Part shown: positions 55,182-64,000 of the stretch, in pieces | Layout: each line of letters opens with the position of its first letter | Numbering within the stretch: the first letter of the stretch is position 1 | Notes under the pieces: generated by a model | Seen by the model: only the letters and a program-made list of their open reading frames with translations | Database searches by the model: none | What the model was told of the DNA's origin: nothing | Made by a program: the position numbers and the translations under genes | Source of the DNA: Phosphoribacter sp037045055 | GTDB lineage: Bacteria > Actinomycetota > Actinomycetes > Actinomycetales > Dermatophilaceae | Assembly (NCBI GenBank): GCA_037045055.1 | Contig: JBAOHJ010000001.1 | Coordinates: 248,001-312,000 of the forward strand | Length of the DNA: 64,000 bases | Direction: 5' to 3'

Positions 55182-56666
55182 ATGACCGAGCCCCCCGGCC
55201 CACCCTGGCCATCCGCACCCCCGCCGGAGCCCGGCGACACCGCGGCGTCCGGCCCGCTGCCCTCCCCGGATGGGGACGCGGCGCCCGAGGCCGCCCACGA
55301 CGACCCGCCGGCACCGGGCCCCGCCCACGACGACCCGCCGGCACCGGCCCCCGCCCCGCGGGCGCCGGTGCCGTCGCCGGCGATGTTCGCCCGCTCGACC
55401 GGTGCGCCGGCCGCCGCCGCGTTCGGTCGAGTGGACGAGGCCGGCATCGTCTACGTGCGCACCGACGAGGGCGAGCGCGAGGTCGGCTCCTACCCGGGGG
55501 CCAGTGCGGCGGAGGCGTTGGCCTATTTCGGGCGCAAGTACGACGAGCTGGCCGCGTCGGTCCAGCTGCTGCACCAGCGGGTCACCCAGACCGACATGGC
55601 CGTCAAGGAGGCGCGCGAGGCGGCCGGGCGCCTGCGCGAGAGCGTCGCGCAGGCGCGAGTGGTGGGCGATCTGGCCGCACTGGCCGGCCGCCTCGACGAG
55701 GTCGAGGAGGCACTGGATGCCCGCCGGGCCGTCGACGCGCAGCACCGGGCGGCGGCCAAGGCGCAGGCCCTGGCTCGCCGGGAGGCGCTGGTCGCCGAGG
55801 CGGAGCAGATCGCCGGTCAACCCGAGTCTCGGGTGCAGTGGAAGAGCAGCGGCGCCAGGATGCGGGAGCTGCTGGAGGACTGGAAGGGCATGCAACGCTC
55901 CGGCCCGCGCATCGACAAGGACGCCGAGGCGGGGCTCTGGCACCGCTTCAGTGCCGCGCGCAACGGTTTCGACAAGGCCCGCCGCACCCACTTCGCCCAG
56001 CTGGACGCCGACCACGCGCAGGCCCGCACCGCCAAGGAGCGGCTCGTCGCCGAGGCCGAGCGGCTCTCCTCGAGCCGGGACTGGGCCGCGACCGCCGGCG
56101 CGTTCAAGCGGCTGATGGACGACTGGCGCCGGGCCGGCCGGGCCACCCGAGGCGACGACGACGCCCTCTGGGAGCGGTTCAAGAGCGCCCAGGACGCCTT
56201 CTTCGCGGCCAAGGACGAGGTCGTGGCCGCCGAGGACGAGGCTCTGCGGGCCAACCTCGCGGTGAAGCAGGCACTGCTCGCCGAGGCCGAGGCGTTGTTG
56301 CCGGTGAGCGACCTGGAGAAGGCCAAGGCCGCCCTGCGCGTCATCCAGGACCGGTGGGACCGCGCCGGTAGGGTCCCGCGGGCCGACCTCGAGCGCACCG
56401 AGAAGGCGCTGCGTCGGGTCGAGCAAGCGGTCCGCGACCTGCAGGAGCGCCGCTGGAGCTCGGCCAACCCGGAGGCTGCCGCCCGGGCCCAGAGCCTGGT
56501 CGACCAGCTCGAGCGCGCGGTGCGCGACCTGGAAGCGGACCTGGCCAAGGCCCGAGACGAGGGCGACCGGTCCGCGGTGGCCGACGCCGAGGCGGCCCTG
56601 ACCGCGCGGCGGGACTGGCTGGCTCAAGCCAGAGCCGGGTTGGCGGAGTTCGGCCCGTCCAGCTGA
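55182..56666 (+). CDS. DUF349 protein
   Basis: A 494-residue DUF349 protein. After a Pro/Asp-rich N-terminus (AHDDPPAPGP repeated) it has helical, charged modules such as WKSSGARMRELLEDWKGMQRSGPRIDK and LWERFKSAQDAFFAAK, the DUF349 repeats. Function is unknown. It starts 4 nt after the cyclophilin stop and is on the same strand. A 30-bp DNA tandem repeat encodes the N-terminal repeat (55292 and 55322). Confidence 0.85.
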   Translation: MTEPPGPPWPSAPPPEPGDTAASGPLPSPDGDAAPEAAHDDPPAPGPAHDDPPAPAPAPRAPVPSPAMFARSTGAPAAAAFGRVDEAGIVYVRTDEGEREVGSYPGASAAEALAYFGRKYDELAASVQLLHQRVTQTDMAVKEAREAAGRLRESVAQARVVGDLAALAGRLDEVEEALDARRAVDAQHRAAAKAQALARREALVAEAEQIAGQPESRVQWKSSGARMRELLEDWKGMQRSGPRIDKDAEAGLWHRFSAARNGFDKARRTHFAQLDADHAQARTAKERLVAEAERLSSSRDWAATAGAFKRLMDDWRRAGRATRGDDDALWERFKSAQDAFFAAKDEVVAAEDEALRANLAVKQALLAEAEALLPVSDLEKAKAALRVIQDRWDRAGRVPRADLERTEKALRRVEQAVRDLQERRWSSANPEAAARAQSLVDQLERAVRDLEADLAKARDEGDRSAVADAEAALTARRDWLAQARAGLAEFGPSS

Positions 56667-56712
56667 GCCGGCGGGTTCGCCGGAGTCCGGCCCGTCCAGC
56701 TGAGCCGGCGGG
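56651..56712. repeat. Direct 25-bp repeat containing a gene end
   Basis: A 25-bp unit at 56651-56675 is repeated exactly at 56688-56712 (period 37). The first copy includes the last codons and stop of the DUF349 gene. Probably a replication slip; no function is evident. Confidence 0.85.
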
Positions 56713-57043
56713 CGCAGACCGGTCCGCCCCGGGCAGCCGACCACCCCGCACACCGGCCACTTCGGCCATGTCGGCGCGACAGGACCGCAGGCGCCCCCCC
56801 GGTGTCAACGGCGAGCGACTTTGAAACCTACCCCGGAGTACGAGACGGCGTGAGACAAAGCACCGCTCCAGCGGCGGATTCTGTGACGCCAGCCGCAGAG
56901 TTTGAGACGACGCTGCGCGCGCGGGAGAAGCGATTGGAACCGACAAACCCGGGTCTCCCGGGGAGTGACATCCGACGGCTGGTCGCCTGGCTCTGATTCT
57001 GATCACGACCGCCCGTTCCTCACGGCCGAGACGGGGTTGGCCA
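56667..57043. other. Non-coding stretch with a possible IS end
   Basis: No gene is supported over these 377 bp. It contains the second half of the 25-bp direct repeat, then a lower-GC patch (about 56800-56960) with GTGTCAACGGCG, ACTTTGAAACC, GAGACAAAGC and GAGTTTGAGACG. That patch resembles the terminal repeats of IS21-type elements in form, but no transposase remains. Treat the mobile-element reading as tentative. Confidence 0.4.
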
Positions 57044-58144
57044 TCACCACCGCGGTCGACAGGAGGCTGGCTGCCCGACTGCCAGCCACAGCGGGCGCGT
57101 GCCGAGCAGCAGCATCGGACCGGCGAGTGCGGGTGCGATGACCGCCGCCGCGCCCCAGCACAGGCCGACGGTGGCCAATGTGGACGCTGTGTGGCCCGGT
57201 GGTGCGAGCCGAGCGGCGGTCGCCTGGTAGGTGCCGATAAGGGCCGCTCCGGCAACACCTTCGACGACTGCGCCGGCCAGGTACCCGTAGACCGTTCCCG
57301 TCGCCCAAAGGCCAACGGCGAGTGCCAGCGACAGGTGCCCAGCGACGAGGATCCACGTGTCAGTTCGTCTCGCGTTGCTGCGCAGGATGCGCAGTACCGG
57401 CTGGCTGGCCATAGCACCTGCCGCCGAGACAGCAAGAACGACGCCCGCCAGCCAGGCCGGCAGACCGTCCGCGGATACCGCCAGCGGCAGCATGAAGACG
57501 ACCACCATGATCTGGGTGGCGTAGAGGGTGGCGACCGCGGTCCACGTCACGAGTGGGCGCGTCCAGACATGAAGCCAGTTGACTTGCGGGTCAGCGTTGT
57601 CGGCGCGCCGCTGCGCTGGCAGGACGGCCCATGCGAGGCCCGCCGCGAGAAGGCTGCCCAGTCCGTCGACCAAGAACAGCGCCCACACGCCGACCGGCAG
57701 CAGGAGCGCGGCGAGGAGCCCAGCGAGGATTCCCGCCACCGACACGGCCGCCCACAGCAGCGCGAACTGGCTGGCCAGCTCGTCCGTTTGGGCGTCGTCT
57801 GCCACGGCGGCCTGCGTCGCCGGCTCGACGATCTCGTAGGCCAGGCCGAGCAGCAGGATGGCGGCGAAGAGCAACCGCGGGTCGTGGGCGACGGACACTG
57901 CTAGCTGAGCCATGCCCGCCGCGCCCAGACCGAGCGCCGCGGCCGTTCGGTTCCCGAAGCGGTCGGCCAACACGCCGCCCAGCAGCCGCGACGGGATCGT
58001 CATGGCGCCGAACAGGGCCATGAACAGCCCGATCGTGCTCACCGGGGTGCCCTCGGAGGCGAGGCGGACGGCCAGGAAGCTCATGCCGAACCCCAGCGTG
58101 CGGTTGACGATGCGGATGGCGAGCACCCAGTGAGTTACTGTCAT
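57044..58144 (-). CDS. MFS transporter (12-TM)
   Basis: A 366-residue MFS carrier. The early motif A loop LGGVLADRFGNRTAAAL and about 11-12 hydrophobic spans are visible. The C-terminus (VGQPASCRPRW) is short. The substrate is unknown; a drug or metabolite exporter is plausible. ATG 58144 is likely; GTG 58165 is the alternative. There is no clear ribosome site. It is divergent from a CGNR-like regulator with only about 35 bp between starts. The segment also lacks the GTATGCC motif, hinting at later acquisition. Confidence 0.8.
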   Translation of the reverse strand: MTVTHWVLAIRIVNRTLGFGMSFLAVRLASEGTPVSTIGLFMALFGAMTIPSRLLGGVLADRFGNRTAAALGLGAAGMAQLAVSVAHDPRLLFAAILLLGLAYEIVEPATQAAVADDAQTDELASQFALLWAAVSVAGILAGLLAALLLPVGVWALFLVDGLGSLLAAGLAWAVLPAQRRADNADPQVNWLHVWTRPLVTWTAVATLYATQIMVVVFMLPLAVSADGLPAWLAGVVLAVSAAGAMASQPVLRILRSNARRTDTWILVAGHLSLALAVGLWATGTVYGYLAGAVVEGVAGAALIGTYQATAARLAPPGHTASTLATVGLCWGAAAVIAPALAGPMLLLGTRPLWLAVGQPASCRPRW

Positions 58145-58179
58145 TGTTCTGTTCAGCAGTGACACAGAAAGGACCGTAC

Positions 58180-58758
58180 GTGCCTGCTGCGAGGAGTTTC
58201 AACAGTCACGTAGAGCGACTCGCCTTGGCCATCGTTGCCCTCGTCAATGCCGTCACCGTGGGGCACGACGGCCTGGAGCCGGTCGCCGCGCCCAAGGGTT
58301 CGCAGCTGCGTCGAGTGGTCAGCGAGGCAGTTCGTGAGCCCGGCTACCGCGGGGACTGCACCACCGCCGAGGCCGAGCGTCTGGTCCCGTGGATTGCCCT
58401 GTGCCGCAAAGTGATTGAGATGCTCGAGGCGGAGCAGCGAGCGGCAGCCGTCGACGTCGTCAACGCCATGCTGCACGACACCGGGGCGCGGGCCCGTCTG
58501 CAGCCGGACGAGGACGGCGACTTCAGCATCCACTTCCACGGCCCCGACGACTCGTTCGACAAGGGCTGGGCCGCCGGGCTGGCCAGCGGCCTGGCACTCG
58601 CGATCGGCGGTGGCTTCGCGCACCGCTTCGGCACGTGTCAGGCGGCACCCTGCGACCGCGTCTGGGTCGACTTCTCCAAGAACACCCACCGGCGGTTCTG
58701 CTCGGTGCGCTGCCAGAGCCGTGTCAAGGCAGCGGCGCACCGGGCGCGCCACAACTGA
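58180..58758 (+). CDS. CGNR zinc-finger-like regulator with a variant motif
   Basis: A 192-residue protein of the ABATE/CGNR type: an N-terminal helical domain (RSFNSHVERLALAIVALVNAV) and a C-terminal finger with CQAAPC, VDFSKNTHRRFCS and RCQSRVKAAAHRAR. The family signature CGNR reads CQSR, so the Cys is kept but Gly-Asn is not. These proteins are thought to be DNA-binding stress regulators. GTG 58180 has AAAGGA 7 nt before it. It is divergent from the MFS gene and may control it. Confidence 0.75.
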   Translation: MPAARSFNSHVERLALAIVALVNAVTVGHDGLEPVAAPKGSQLRRVVSEAVREPGYRGDCTTAEAERLVPWIALCRKVIEMLEAEQRAAAVDVVNAMLHDTGARARLQPDEDGDFSIHFHGPDDSFDKGWAAGLASGLALAIGGGFAHRFGTCQAAPCDRVWVDFSKNTHRRFCSVRCQSRVKAAAHRARHN

Positions 58759-58842
58759 CCGCACGAGCGGCCACGCAAGGCGGGTTGACCTCATGTCGAC
58801 TCGAGGTTCTACGCGGGCGGGTCGGTCGTCGCTGACACCCGG

Positions 58843-61209
58843 TCAGGGCATCGGCTGGATCCGCCCTCCGGTGACCCGGTGGACGTCGTAGACGCCGTCC
58901 ACCTTGCGCACCGCCTTGATGACGTGGTCGAGATGGCCCGGGTCGCCCATCTCGAAGACGAACCGCGACGTGGCCACCCGGTCTCGGGTGGTCTGCAGCG
59001 TGGCGGAGTGGATGTTGACGTGGTGGTCGGACAGCGCGCTGGTGATGTCCGAGAGCAGCCGGGCCCGGTCCAGGGCCTCCACCTGCAGCTGGACCCGGAA
59101 CACGCTCGCCGCCGTCGGATCCCAGGCCACGTCGACGAGCCGGTCGGTCTGGCGGGTCAGCGACTCGGCGTTGGTGCAGTCCCGCCGGTGGACCGAGACG
59201 CCGTTGCCGCGGGTGACGAACCCCAGGATGGGGTCCCCGGGCACGGGAGTGCAGCACCGGGCGATCTTCACCCAGACGTCCTCCACACCCATGACGACGA
59301 CGCCGGGGTCGACGTTGCGGCTGCCTCGGGTGACCCGGCCCGGCACGGTCGCCTCGGCGAGGTCCTCCGAGACGCTCTCCTCGCCGCCCATCGACGCCAG
59401 CAACCGGGCGACCACGTGCTGCGCCGACACGTGCCCGTCGCCCACCGCCGCATACAGGGCCTCGATGTCCAGGTAGCGCAGCTCGTGGGCCAGGGCGGTG
59501 AGCGTCTCGTGGGTCATCAGCCGCTGCAGCGGCAGGCCCCGCTTGCGCAGGTACTTGGCGATGGCCTCCTTGCCGTGCTCGACTGCCTCCTCGCGCCGCT
59601 CCTTGGAGAACCAGTGGCGGATCTTGTTGCGCGCCCGGGGGCTCTTGACGAAGGTCAACCAGTCCCGCGAGGGCCCCGCGCCGTCGGCCTTGGAGGTGAG
59701 GACCTCCACGGTGTCGCCGTTCTCCAGCACCGAGTCCAGGGGGGCCAGGCGCCCGTTGACCCGCCCGCCGATGCAGTGGTGACCGACCTCGGTGTGCACG
59801 GCATACGCGAAGTCGACCGGGGTCGAGCCGGCCGGCAACGCGACGACCGACCCCTTCGGGGTGAAGACGTAGACCTCGTTGCCACCCATCTCGAAGCGCA
59901 ACGAGTCGAGGAACTCCCCCGGGTCGGCGGTCTCGCGCTGCCAGTCCAACAGGCGGCGTAGCCAGGCCATGTCGTTGACCGAGGTCGTCTCGCCGCCCCG
60001 ACCGTGGTGGGCGTCCTTGTACTTCCAGTGCGCGGCCACGCCGTACTCGGCCCGGCGGTGCATCGTGTGGGTGCGGATCTGGATCTCGACGGCCTTGCCC
60101 TCGGGTCCGATCACCGTCGTGTGCAGCGATTGGTACATGTTGAACTTCGGCATGGCGATGTAGTCCTTGAACCGCCCGGGCACCGGGTTCCACCGGGCGT
60201 GCAGCGCGCCGAGCGCCGCGTAGCAGTCCCGGACCGTCTCGACGAGCACCCGCACGGCGATGAGGTCGTAGATGTCCTCGAAGTCGCGGCCCCGGACGAT
60301 CATCTTCTGGTACACCGAGTAGTAGTGCTTGGGCCGGCCGGTGACCACGCCCTTGATGCCCGCCCCCTGCAGGTCGTCGGACACCTGGGTGCGGACCCCG
60401 GCGAGGTACTCCTCGCGGGCCGGGGCGCGGGCGGCCACCAGCTCGACGATCTCGTCGTAGCGCTTGGGGTAGAGCGTGGCGAACGCGAGGTCCTCCAGCT
60501 CCCACTTGATGGTGTTCATGCCCAGGCGGTGGGCCAGCGGGGCGTAGATCTCCAGGGTCTCCCGGGCCTTGCGCTCGGCCGACTCCTTGGACACGTAGCG
60601 CCAGGTGCGGGCGTTGTGCAGCCGGTCGGCGAGCTTGATCACCAACACCCGGATGTCGCGGGCCATGGCGACGACCATCTTGCGCACCGTCTCGGCCTGG
60701 GCGGCCTCGCCCCAGGTCACCTTGTCGAGCTTGGTCACCCCGTCGACCAACCCCGCGATCTCGTCGCCGAAGTCGGCGCGCAGTTGGTCCAGACGGTATG
60801 CCGTGTCCTCGACGGTGTCGTGCAGCAGCGAGGCGGCCAGGGTCGTCGGCGTCATCCCGAGGTCGGCGAGGATCGTCGTCACCGACAACGGGTGGGTGAT
60901 GTAGGCGTCGCCGCTGTCGCGGGTCTGGCCGGCGTGGGCCTGTTCGGCGACCTGGAAGGCCCGCTGGATGACGGAGAGGTCGGCCTTGGGGTGGTTCGTG
61001 CGGATGGTCTGCAGCAGCGGCTCGAGGACGAGGTTCGTCGGTGCCTTGGGGGCGCCGAACCGGGCCAGCCGAGCCCGCATCCGGGAGGCCGGGGCCGAGG
61101 TCGGCGCACTCGGCGTGGGGCGCGCCGGGGCCACCGCGGCCGGCTCGGGCGAGGCCGGGACCGGGCTCGGCGCATCGACGGCCGCTGCCGCCCGCACGTC
61201 CTCGGTCAT
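58843..61209 (-). CDS. relA: (p)ppGpp synthetase/hydrolase Rel
   Basis: A 788-residue long RelA/SpoT protein. The hydrolase HD motif is at H130-D131 with ED at 134-135; the synthetase holds YSVYQKM and RGRDFEDIYDLIAVRV; then comes a TGS domain and a C-terminal ACT domain (VEALDRARLLSDITSALSDHHV). Both activities look intact, as in the single bifunctional Rel of most actinobacteria. The N-terminal about 40 residues are Ala/Pro-rich. It sits downstream of apt on the minus strand. Confidence 0.94.
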   Translation of the reverse strand: MTEDVRAAAAVDAPSPVPASPEPAAVAPARPTPSAPTSAPASRMRARLARFGAPKAPTNLVLEPLLQTIRTNHPKADLSVIQRAFQVAEQAHAGQTRDSGDAYITHPLSVTTILADLGMTPTTLAASLLHDTVEDTAYRLDQLRADFGDEIAGLVDGVTKLDKVTWGEAAQAETVRKMVVAMARDIRVLVIKLADRLHNARTWRYVSKESAERKARETLEIYAPLAHRLGMNTIKWELEDLAFATLYPKRYDEIVELVAARAPAREEYLAGVRTQVSDDLQGAGIKGVVTGRPKHYYSVYQKMIVRGRDFEDIYDLIAVRVLVETVRDCYAALGALHARWNPVPGRFKDYIAMPKFNMYQSLHTTVIGPEGKAVEIQIRTHTMHRRAEYGVAAHWKYKDAHHGRGGETTSVNDMAWLRRLLDWQRETADPGEFLDSLRFEMGGNEVYVFTPKGSVVALPAGSTPVDFAYAVHTEVGHHCIGGRVNGRLAPLDSVLENGDTVEVLTSKADGAGPSRDWLTFVKSPRARNKIRHWFSKERREEAVEHGKEAIAKYLRKRGLPLQRLMTHETLTALAHELRYLDIEALYAAVGDGHVSAQHVVARLLASMGGEESVSEDLAEATVPGRVTRGSRNVDPGVVVMGVEDVWVKIARCCTPVPGDPILGFVTRGNGVSVHRRDCTNAESLTRQTDRLVDVAWDPTAASVFRVQLQVEALDRARLLSDITSALSDHHVNIHSATLQTTRDRVATSRFVFEMGDPGHLDHVIKAVRKVDGVYDVHRVTGGRIQPMP

Positions 61210-61309
61210 GGCGGAAGTGTAGTCGCGGCGGCTTTTCCCCCCGCACGAGCGCGAAGCCCACCGCCCCGTTCACTCGCCTGGACTCACCGCCCGGGCCAGG
61301 GGCCTCGAC

Positions 61310-61846
61310 TCACACCCGCGCGAGGGCGTTGACCTCGCGGCCGGGGAGGGCCGATCGGCCTCCGAGGGCGACGATCTCCAGGACGGTCTCCACCGCCACG
61401 ACCCTCGCCCCGGCCCGCTCGACGAGGGCACAGGCCGCCGCCGCCGTCCCCCCGGTGGCCAGCACGTCGTCCATGACGAGCACCCGATGGTCGGCCAGGA
61501 ACGCGTCGACATGCACCTCGAGGGTGGCCGAGCCGTACTCCAGGGTGTACTCCGCGCGGTGGGTCGGCCCGGGCAGCTTGCCCTGCTTGCGCACCGGGAC
61601 GAACCCGACCCCTAGGGCGTATGCCGCGGCGCCGGCGAGGATGAAGCCCCGGGCCTCGACGCCGACGACGATGTCCACCCGACCGGCATACCGGCTGGCC
61701 ACCTCGTCGGCCACCGCCCGTAGCGCCGGACCGTCGGCCAGCAACGGGGTGAAGTCCTTGAACGCCACCCCGGGCGTGGGGAAGTCGGGGATGTCGCGCA
61801 GATGGTCGAGCACGAGCTCGCGCAGGTCAGTCGAGGGGCCGGGCAT
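61310..61846 (-). CDS. apt: Adenine phosphoribosyltransferase
   Basis: A 178-residue type I PRTase. The PRPP loop is HRVLVMDDVLATGGTA, with the GVEARGFILAGAAAYALGVGF hood region and KQGKLPGPTHRAEYTLEYG flexible loop before it. It salvages adenine to AMP. It starts 3 nt after the secF stop, giving the conserved secD-secF-apt-relA order. Confidence 0.92.
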   Translation of the reverse strand: MPGPSTDLRELVLDHLRDIPDFPTPGVAFKDFTPLLADGPALRAVADEVASRYAGRVDIVVGVEARGFILAGAAAYALGVGFVPVRKQGKLPGPTHRAEYTLEYGSATLEVHVDAFLADHRVLVMDDVLATGGTAAAACALVERAGARVVAVETVLEIVALGGRSALPGREVNALARV

Positions 61847-61849
61847 GGG

Positions 61850-63049
61850 TCAGCGCTTGCTGCGCGGCTGGCGCCGGGGCTGGTTGCGCGGGCCGGAGGT
61901 GGCCCACTTGTGCACCGGGCGGCCGAGGGCGTCGGTGGGCTCGGCGTCGCGCGGAGTGGCGTCGGCAGGGGCACCGTCCCGGTCGCGCGGCCCGGCCGGC
62001 GCGGCGCCGGCGGTCGGCGCGGCGGCGGTGGTCGGGCCAGCGGGGGACGGGGCGGCGGCGGCCGCCGTGGCGCTCTGGGCCGCGGTCTTGGCGACGTGCC
62101 GGGCCAGCTCGCGCAGGGCCGGCTCGCCGCGACGCAGGTCGACCAGCAACGGGGTGGCGATGAAGATCGACGAGTAGGCACCGACGCCGATGCCGACGAA
62201 CAGCGCCAGCGACAGGTCCAGCAGGGTGCCCGGCCCGAGCTTGGCGAAGCCCACGACGAGGATCGCCAGGATCGGCAGCAACGCCACCACGGTGGTGTTG
62301 ATGGAGCGGACCAGGGTCTGGTTGACCGCACGGTTGGCCGCTTGGGCGTAGGACATCCGTCGGCTGCCGATCGCCTCGGCGGTGTTCTCGCGGACCTTGT
62401 CGAAGACCACGACCGTGTCGTAGAGGGAGTAGCCGAGGATGGTGAGGAAACCGATCATCGACGACGGGGTGATCTCGAAGCCGGCCAGCGCGTAGATGCC
62501 CACGGTGATGACCAGGTCGTGCAGCAGGGCCGCGAGCCCGGCCAGCGCCATCTTCCAGGTGCGGAAGTAGATCGCCATCACCAGGGCGACGAGCAGCAAG
62601 AACACGATGAGCGCCTGCAAGGCCTTCTGGCTCACCGACTCGCCCCAGGACGGGCCGATGAGCGAGGCCGAGACGCTGTCCGAGCCGACCCCGAAGGCCT
62701 TGCCCAGGGCCGCCTTGGCGGCGTCGTTCTTGTCGTTGGCCGCCTCGGTCTGCACCCGCACCGTGCTGCCGCCGATGACGCTGGCCAGGACGTTGCCGGG
62801 GATGCCGGCCTCGACGATCGCCTCCCGGGCCCGCTGCTCGTAGCCGGAGGTGTCGGACACCCCGGACAGGCGGAACTCCGACCCCCCGCGGAACTCGATG
62901 CCGAAGTTCAGCCCGCGCACCATGATGCCGACCAACGCCAGCGCGATGAAGATCGCCGAGAAGGCGTACCAGCGCTTCTGCCGGCCGATGAAGTCGACCG
63001 AGCGGCGCCCGGTGTAGAGGTCGTTGCCCAGCTGTGCCACGCCGATCAT
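61850..63049 (-). CDS. secF: Protein-export membrane protein SecF
   Basis: A 399-residue SecF. The periplasmic-side segment FGIEFRGGSEFRL follows the first span, and the conserved GYSLYDTVVVFDKVRENTA with five further spans marks the RND-like core. A Pro/Ala/Thr-rich, then basic C-terminal tail (about 70 residues) is longer than in E. coli. It works with SecD to drive export using the proton gradient. ATG 63049 overlaps the secD stop (ATGA). Confidence 0.93.
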   Translation of the reverse strand: MIGVAQLGNDLYTGRRSVDFIGRQKRWYAFSAIFIALALVGIMVRGLNFGIEFRGGSEFRLSGVSDTSGYEQRAREAIVEAGIPGNVLASVIGGSTVRVQTEAANDKNDAAKAALGKAFGVGSDSVSASLIGPSWGESVSQKALQALIVFLLLVALVMAIYFRTWKMALAGLAALLHDLVITVGIYALAGFEITPSSMIGFLTILGYSLYDTVVVFDKVRENTAEAIGSRRMSYAQAANRAVNQTLVRSINTTVVALLPILAILVVGFAKLGPGTLLDLSLALFVGIGVGAYSSIFIATPLLVDLRRGEPALRELARHVAKTAAQSATAAAAAPSPAGPTTAAAPTAGAAPAGPRDRDGAPADATPRDAEPTDALGRPVHKWATSGPRNQPRRQPRSKR

Positions 63050-64000
63050 GCGCCCGCCCCCGGCGCTGGGGTGGGGGTGGCGAACCGGCCCCGGCCCAGG
63101 TAGCGGGTGGTGGCCCCCAGCCGCCTCGGGTCCAGCCCCGACCAGCGGTGCCCACCGCCGAAGAACCGCGTGTGCGCCAGCAGCGCGACGACCGGGTGGG
63201 TGAAGAGGAACACCACCGCCAGGTCGATGAGGGTGGTCACCCCGAGGGTGAAGGCGAACCCCCGGACGTTGCTCGCGGCCAGGGCGTAGAGGACCACCGC
63301 GGCCAGGACGTTGACCGCATCCCCGGCGAGGATGGTCCGGCGGGCTCGCGCCCACCCGGCCTCGACTGCGGTGACCAGGCCTCGGCCCTCGCGGACCTCG
63401 TCGCGGACCCGCTCGAAGAAGACGATGAACGAGTCGGCGGTGACACCGATGGCGACGATGACGCCGGTGACCCCGGCCATGGTGAGCCGGAAGTTGTATG
63501 CCGTGCCCAGCAGGGTGAGCACGGCATAGGTGATCACCGCGGCGATGAGCAGGGACGCGACCGTGACCATCCCGAGCAGCCGGTACTGCACGAACGAGTA
63601 GACGAAGACCAGCACCATCCCGATGGCTCCGGCGAGCAGGCCCAGGGCCAGCTGCTCCTTGCCCAGGGTCGGGCTGATGTCGTCCTGGGTCTGCAGCCGG
63701 AAGGACATCGGCAGGGCACCGAACTTCAGCTGCTGGGCGAGCGCGCGCGCCGAGTCCAGCGTGAACGACCCGGTGATGCTGGCCCGGCCGTCGGTGATCA
63801 CCGCGTTGGTCGACGGGGCCGAGATGACCTGCTTGTCCAGGACGATGGCGAACCGGTTGCGGGTCTCGTCGGACTTCAGACCCATGAGTCGGGTGGTGAC
63901 GGCCGCGAACTTCTTCGCGCCGTCTCCGTTGAGGGTGAGCCGGACCTCGACGATGCTCGTCGGTGCCCCGGTGGAGGTGGTCTGGTAGCCCGAGGCGGCG
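63046..64000 (-). CDS. secD: Protein-export membrane protein SecD, N-terminus off the window
   Basis: The C-terminal about 318 residues of SecD are visible, running off the right edge. The end of the P1 periplasmic domain (RFAIVLDKQVISAPSTNAVITDGRASITG) is followed by the six-span membrane core with AGVTGVIVAIGVTADSFIVFFERVRDE, the SecD signature. The stop overlaps the secF start by 4 nt. Confidence 0.92.
   Translation of the reverse strand, partial: AASGYQTTSTGAPTSIVEVRLTLNGDGAKKFAAVTTRLMGLKSDETRNRFAIVLDKQVISAPSTNAVITDGRASITGSFTLDSARALAQQLKFGALPMSFRLQTQDDISPTLGKEQLALGLLAGAIGMVLVFVYSFVQYRLLGMVTVASLLIAAVITYAVLTLLGTAYNFRLTMAGVTGVIVAIGVTADSFIVFFERVRDEVREGRGLVTAVEAGWARARRTILAGDAVNVLAAVVLYALAASNVRGFAFTLGVTTLIDLAVVFLFTHPVVALLAHTRFFGGGHRWSGLDPRRLGATTRYLGRGRFATPTPAPGAGA

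Overview
The window is dense, very GC-rich coding DNA from a high-GC actinobacterium. Several blocks have the gene order found across Actinobacteria: pgsA-like/DUF881/sbp/DUF881/gcvH/garA/ftsR/DUF151/merR/gcvP, which matches M. tuberculosis Rv1822-Rv1832 as I know it; xerD/parA/scpA/scpB/rluB/tyrA/cmk/der; and secD/secF/apt/relA. Together with a transcarboxylase-type carboxylase cluster this points to Micrococcales, perhaps an Intrasporangiaceae/Dermatophilaceae relative. The family assignment is inference.

Layout. 1-12.6 kb is accessory: the N-terminal part of an UMF1-type MFS carrier coupled to a GH76 mannanase-like enzyme; a fatty-acid block (phosphotransferase-like protein, a frameshifted acyl-CoA dehydrogenase, acyl-CoA synthetase, wax ester synthase/DGAT, thioesterase); a TetR/14-TM efflux pair; and two toxin-antitoxin modules (VapBC-like and YefM-YoeB). 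12.9-25.6 kb holds an M23 peptidase, amylosucrase with a LacI-type operator, a SpoU methyltransferase, a PhzF-like protein, a glutamate-cysteine ligase-family protein, SbcD-SbcC, and a homocysteine S-methyltransferase divergent from a TetR regulator across two tandem operators. 25.6-34.5 kb is the conserved gcvP-to-pgsA block on the minus strand, with a glycine riboswitch before gcvP. 34.5-40.8 kb encodes a biotin-dependent transcarboxylase-like complex (biotin carrier, small accessory protein, 12S-like and 5S-like subunits), a two-subunit CoA-transferase whose B subunit is frameshifted, and an SDR. 41.8-44.03 kb is a decayed IS481-type element interrupted by an intact IS3-family element, ending 9 bp from the 3' end of tRNA-Pro(GGG). 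44.3-54.3 kb is the der-to-hisS chromosome maintenance block. 54.4-58.8 kb holds a membrane-anchored cyclophilin, a DUF349 protein and a small inserted-looking segment (MFS, CGNR-like regulator). 58.8-64 kb is relA, apt, secF and a partial secD.

The most unusual signal is not a gene. The 7-mer GTATGCC/GGCATAC occurs 59 times by my hand count, about once per kb, evenly on both strands. It occurs in all coding frames, even forcing rare ATA (Ile) codons, and it forms inverted pairs that make hairpins just downstream of genes. This is the pattern of a DNA-uptake-type signal or another genome-wide binding motif. It is absent from the IS elements and from a 5.8-kb stretch around the inserted-looking segment. 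A second recurring oddity is that two CoA-metabolism genes are each broken by one missing G in a G5 run.
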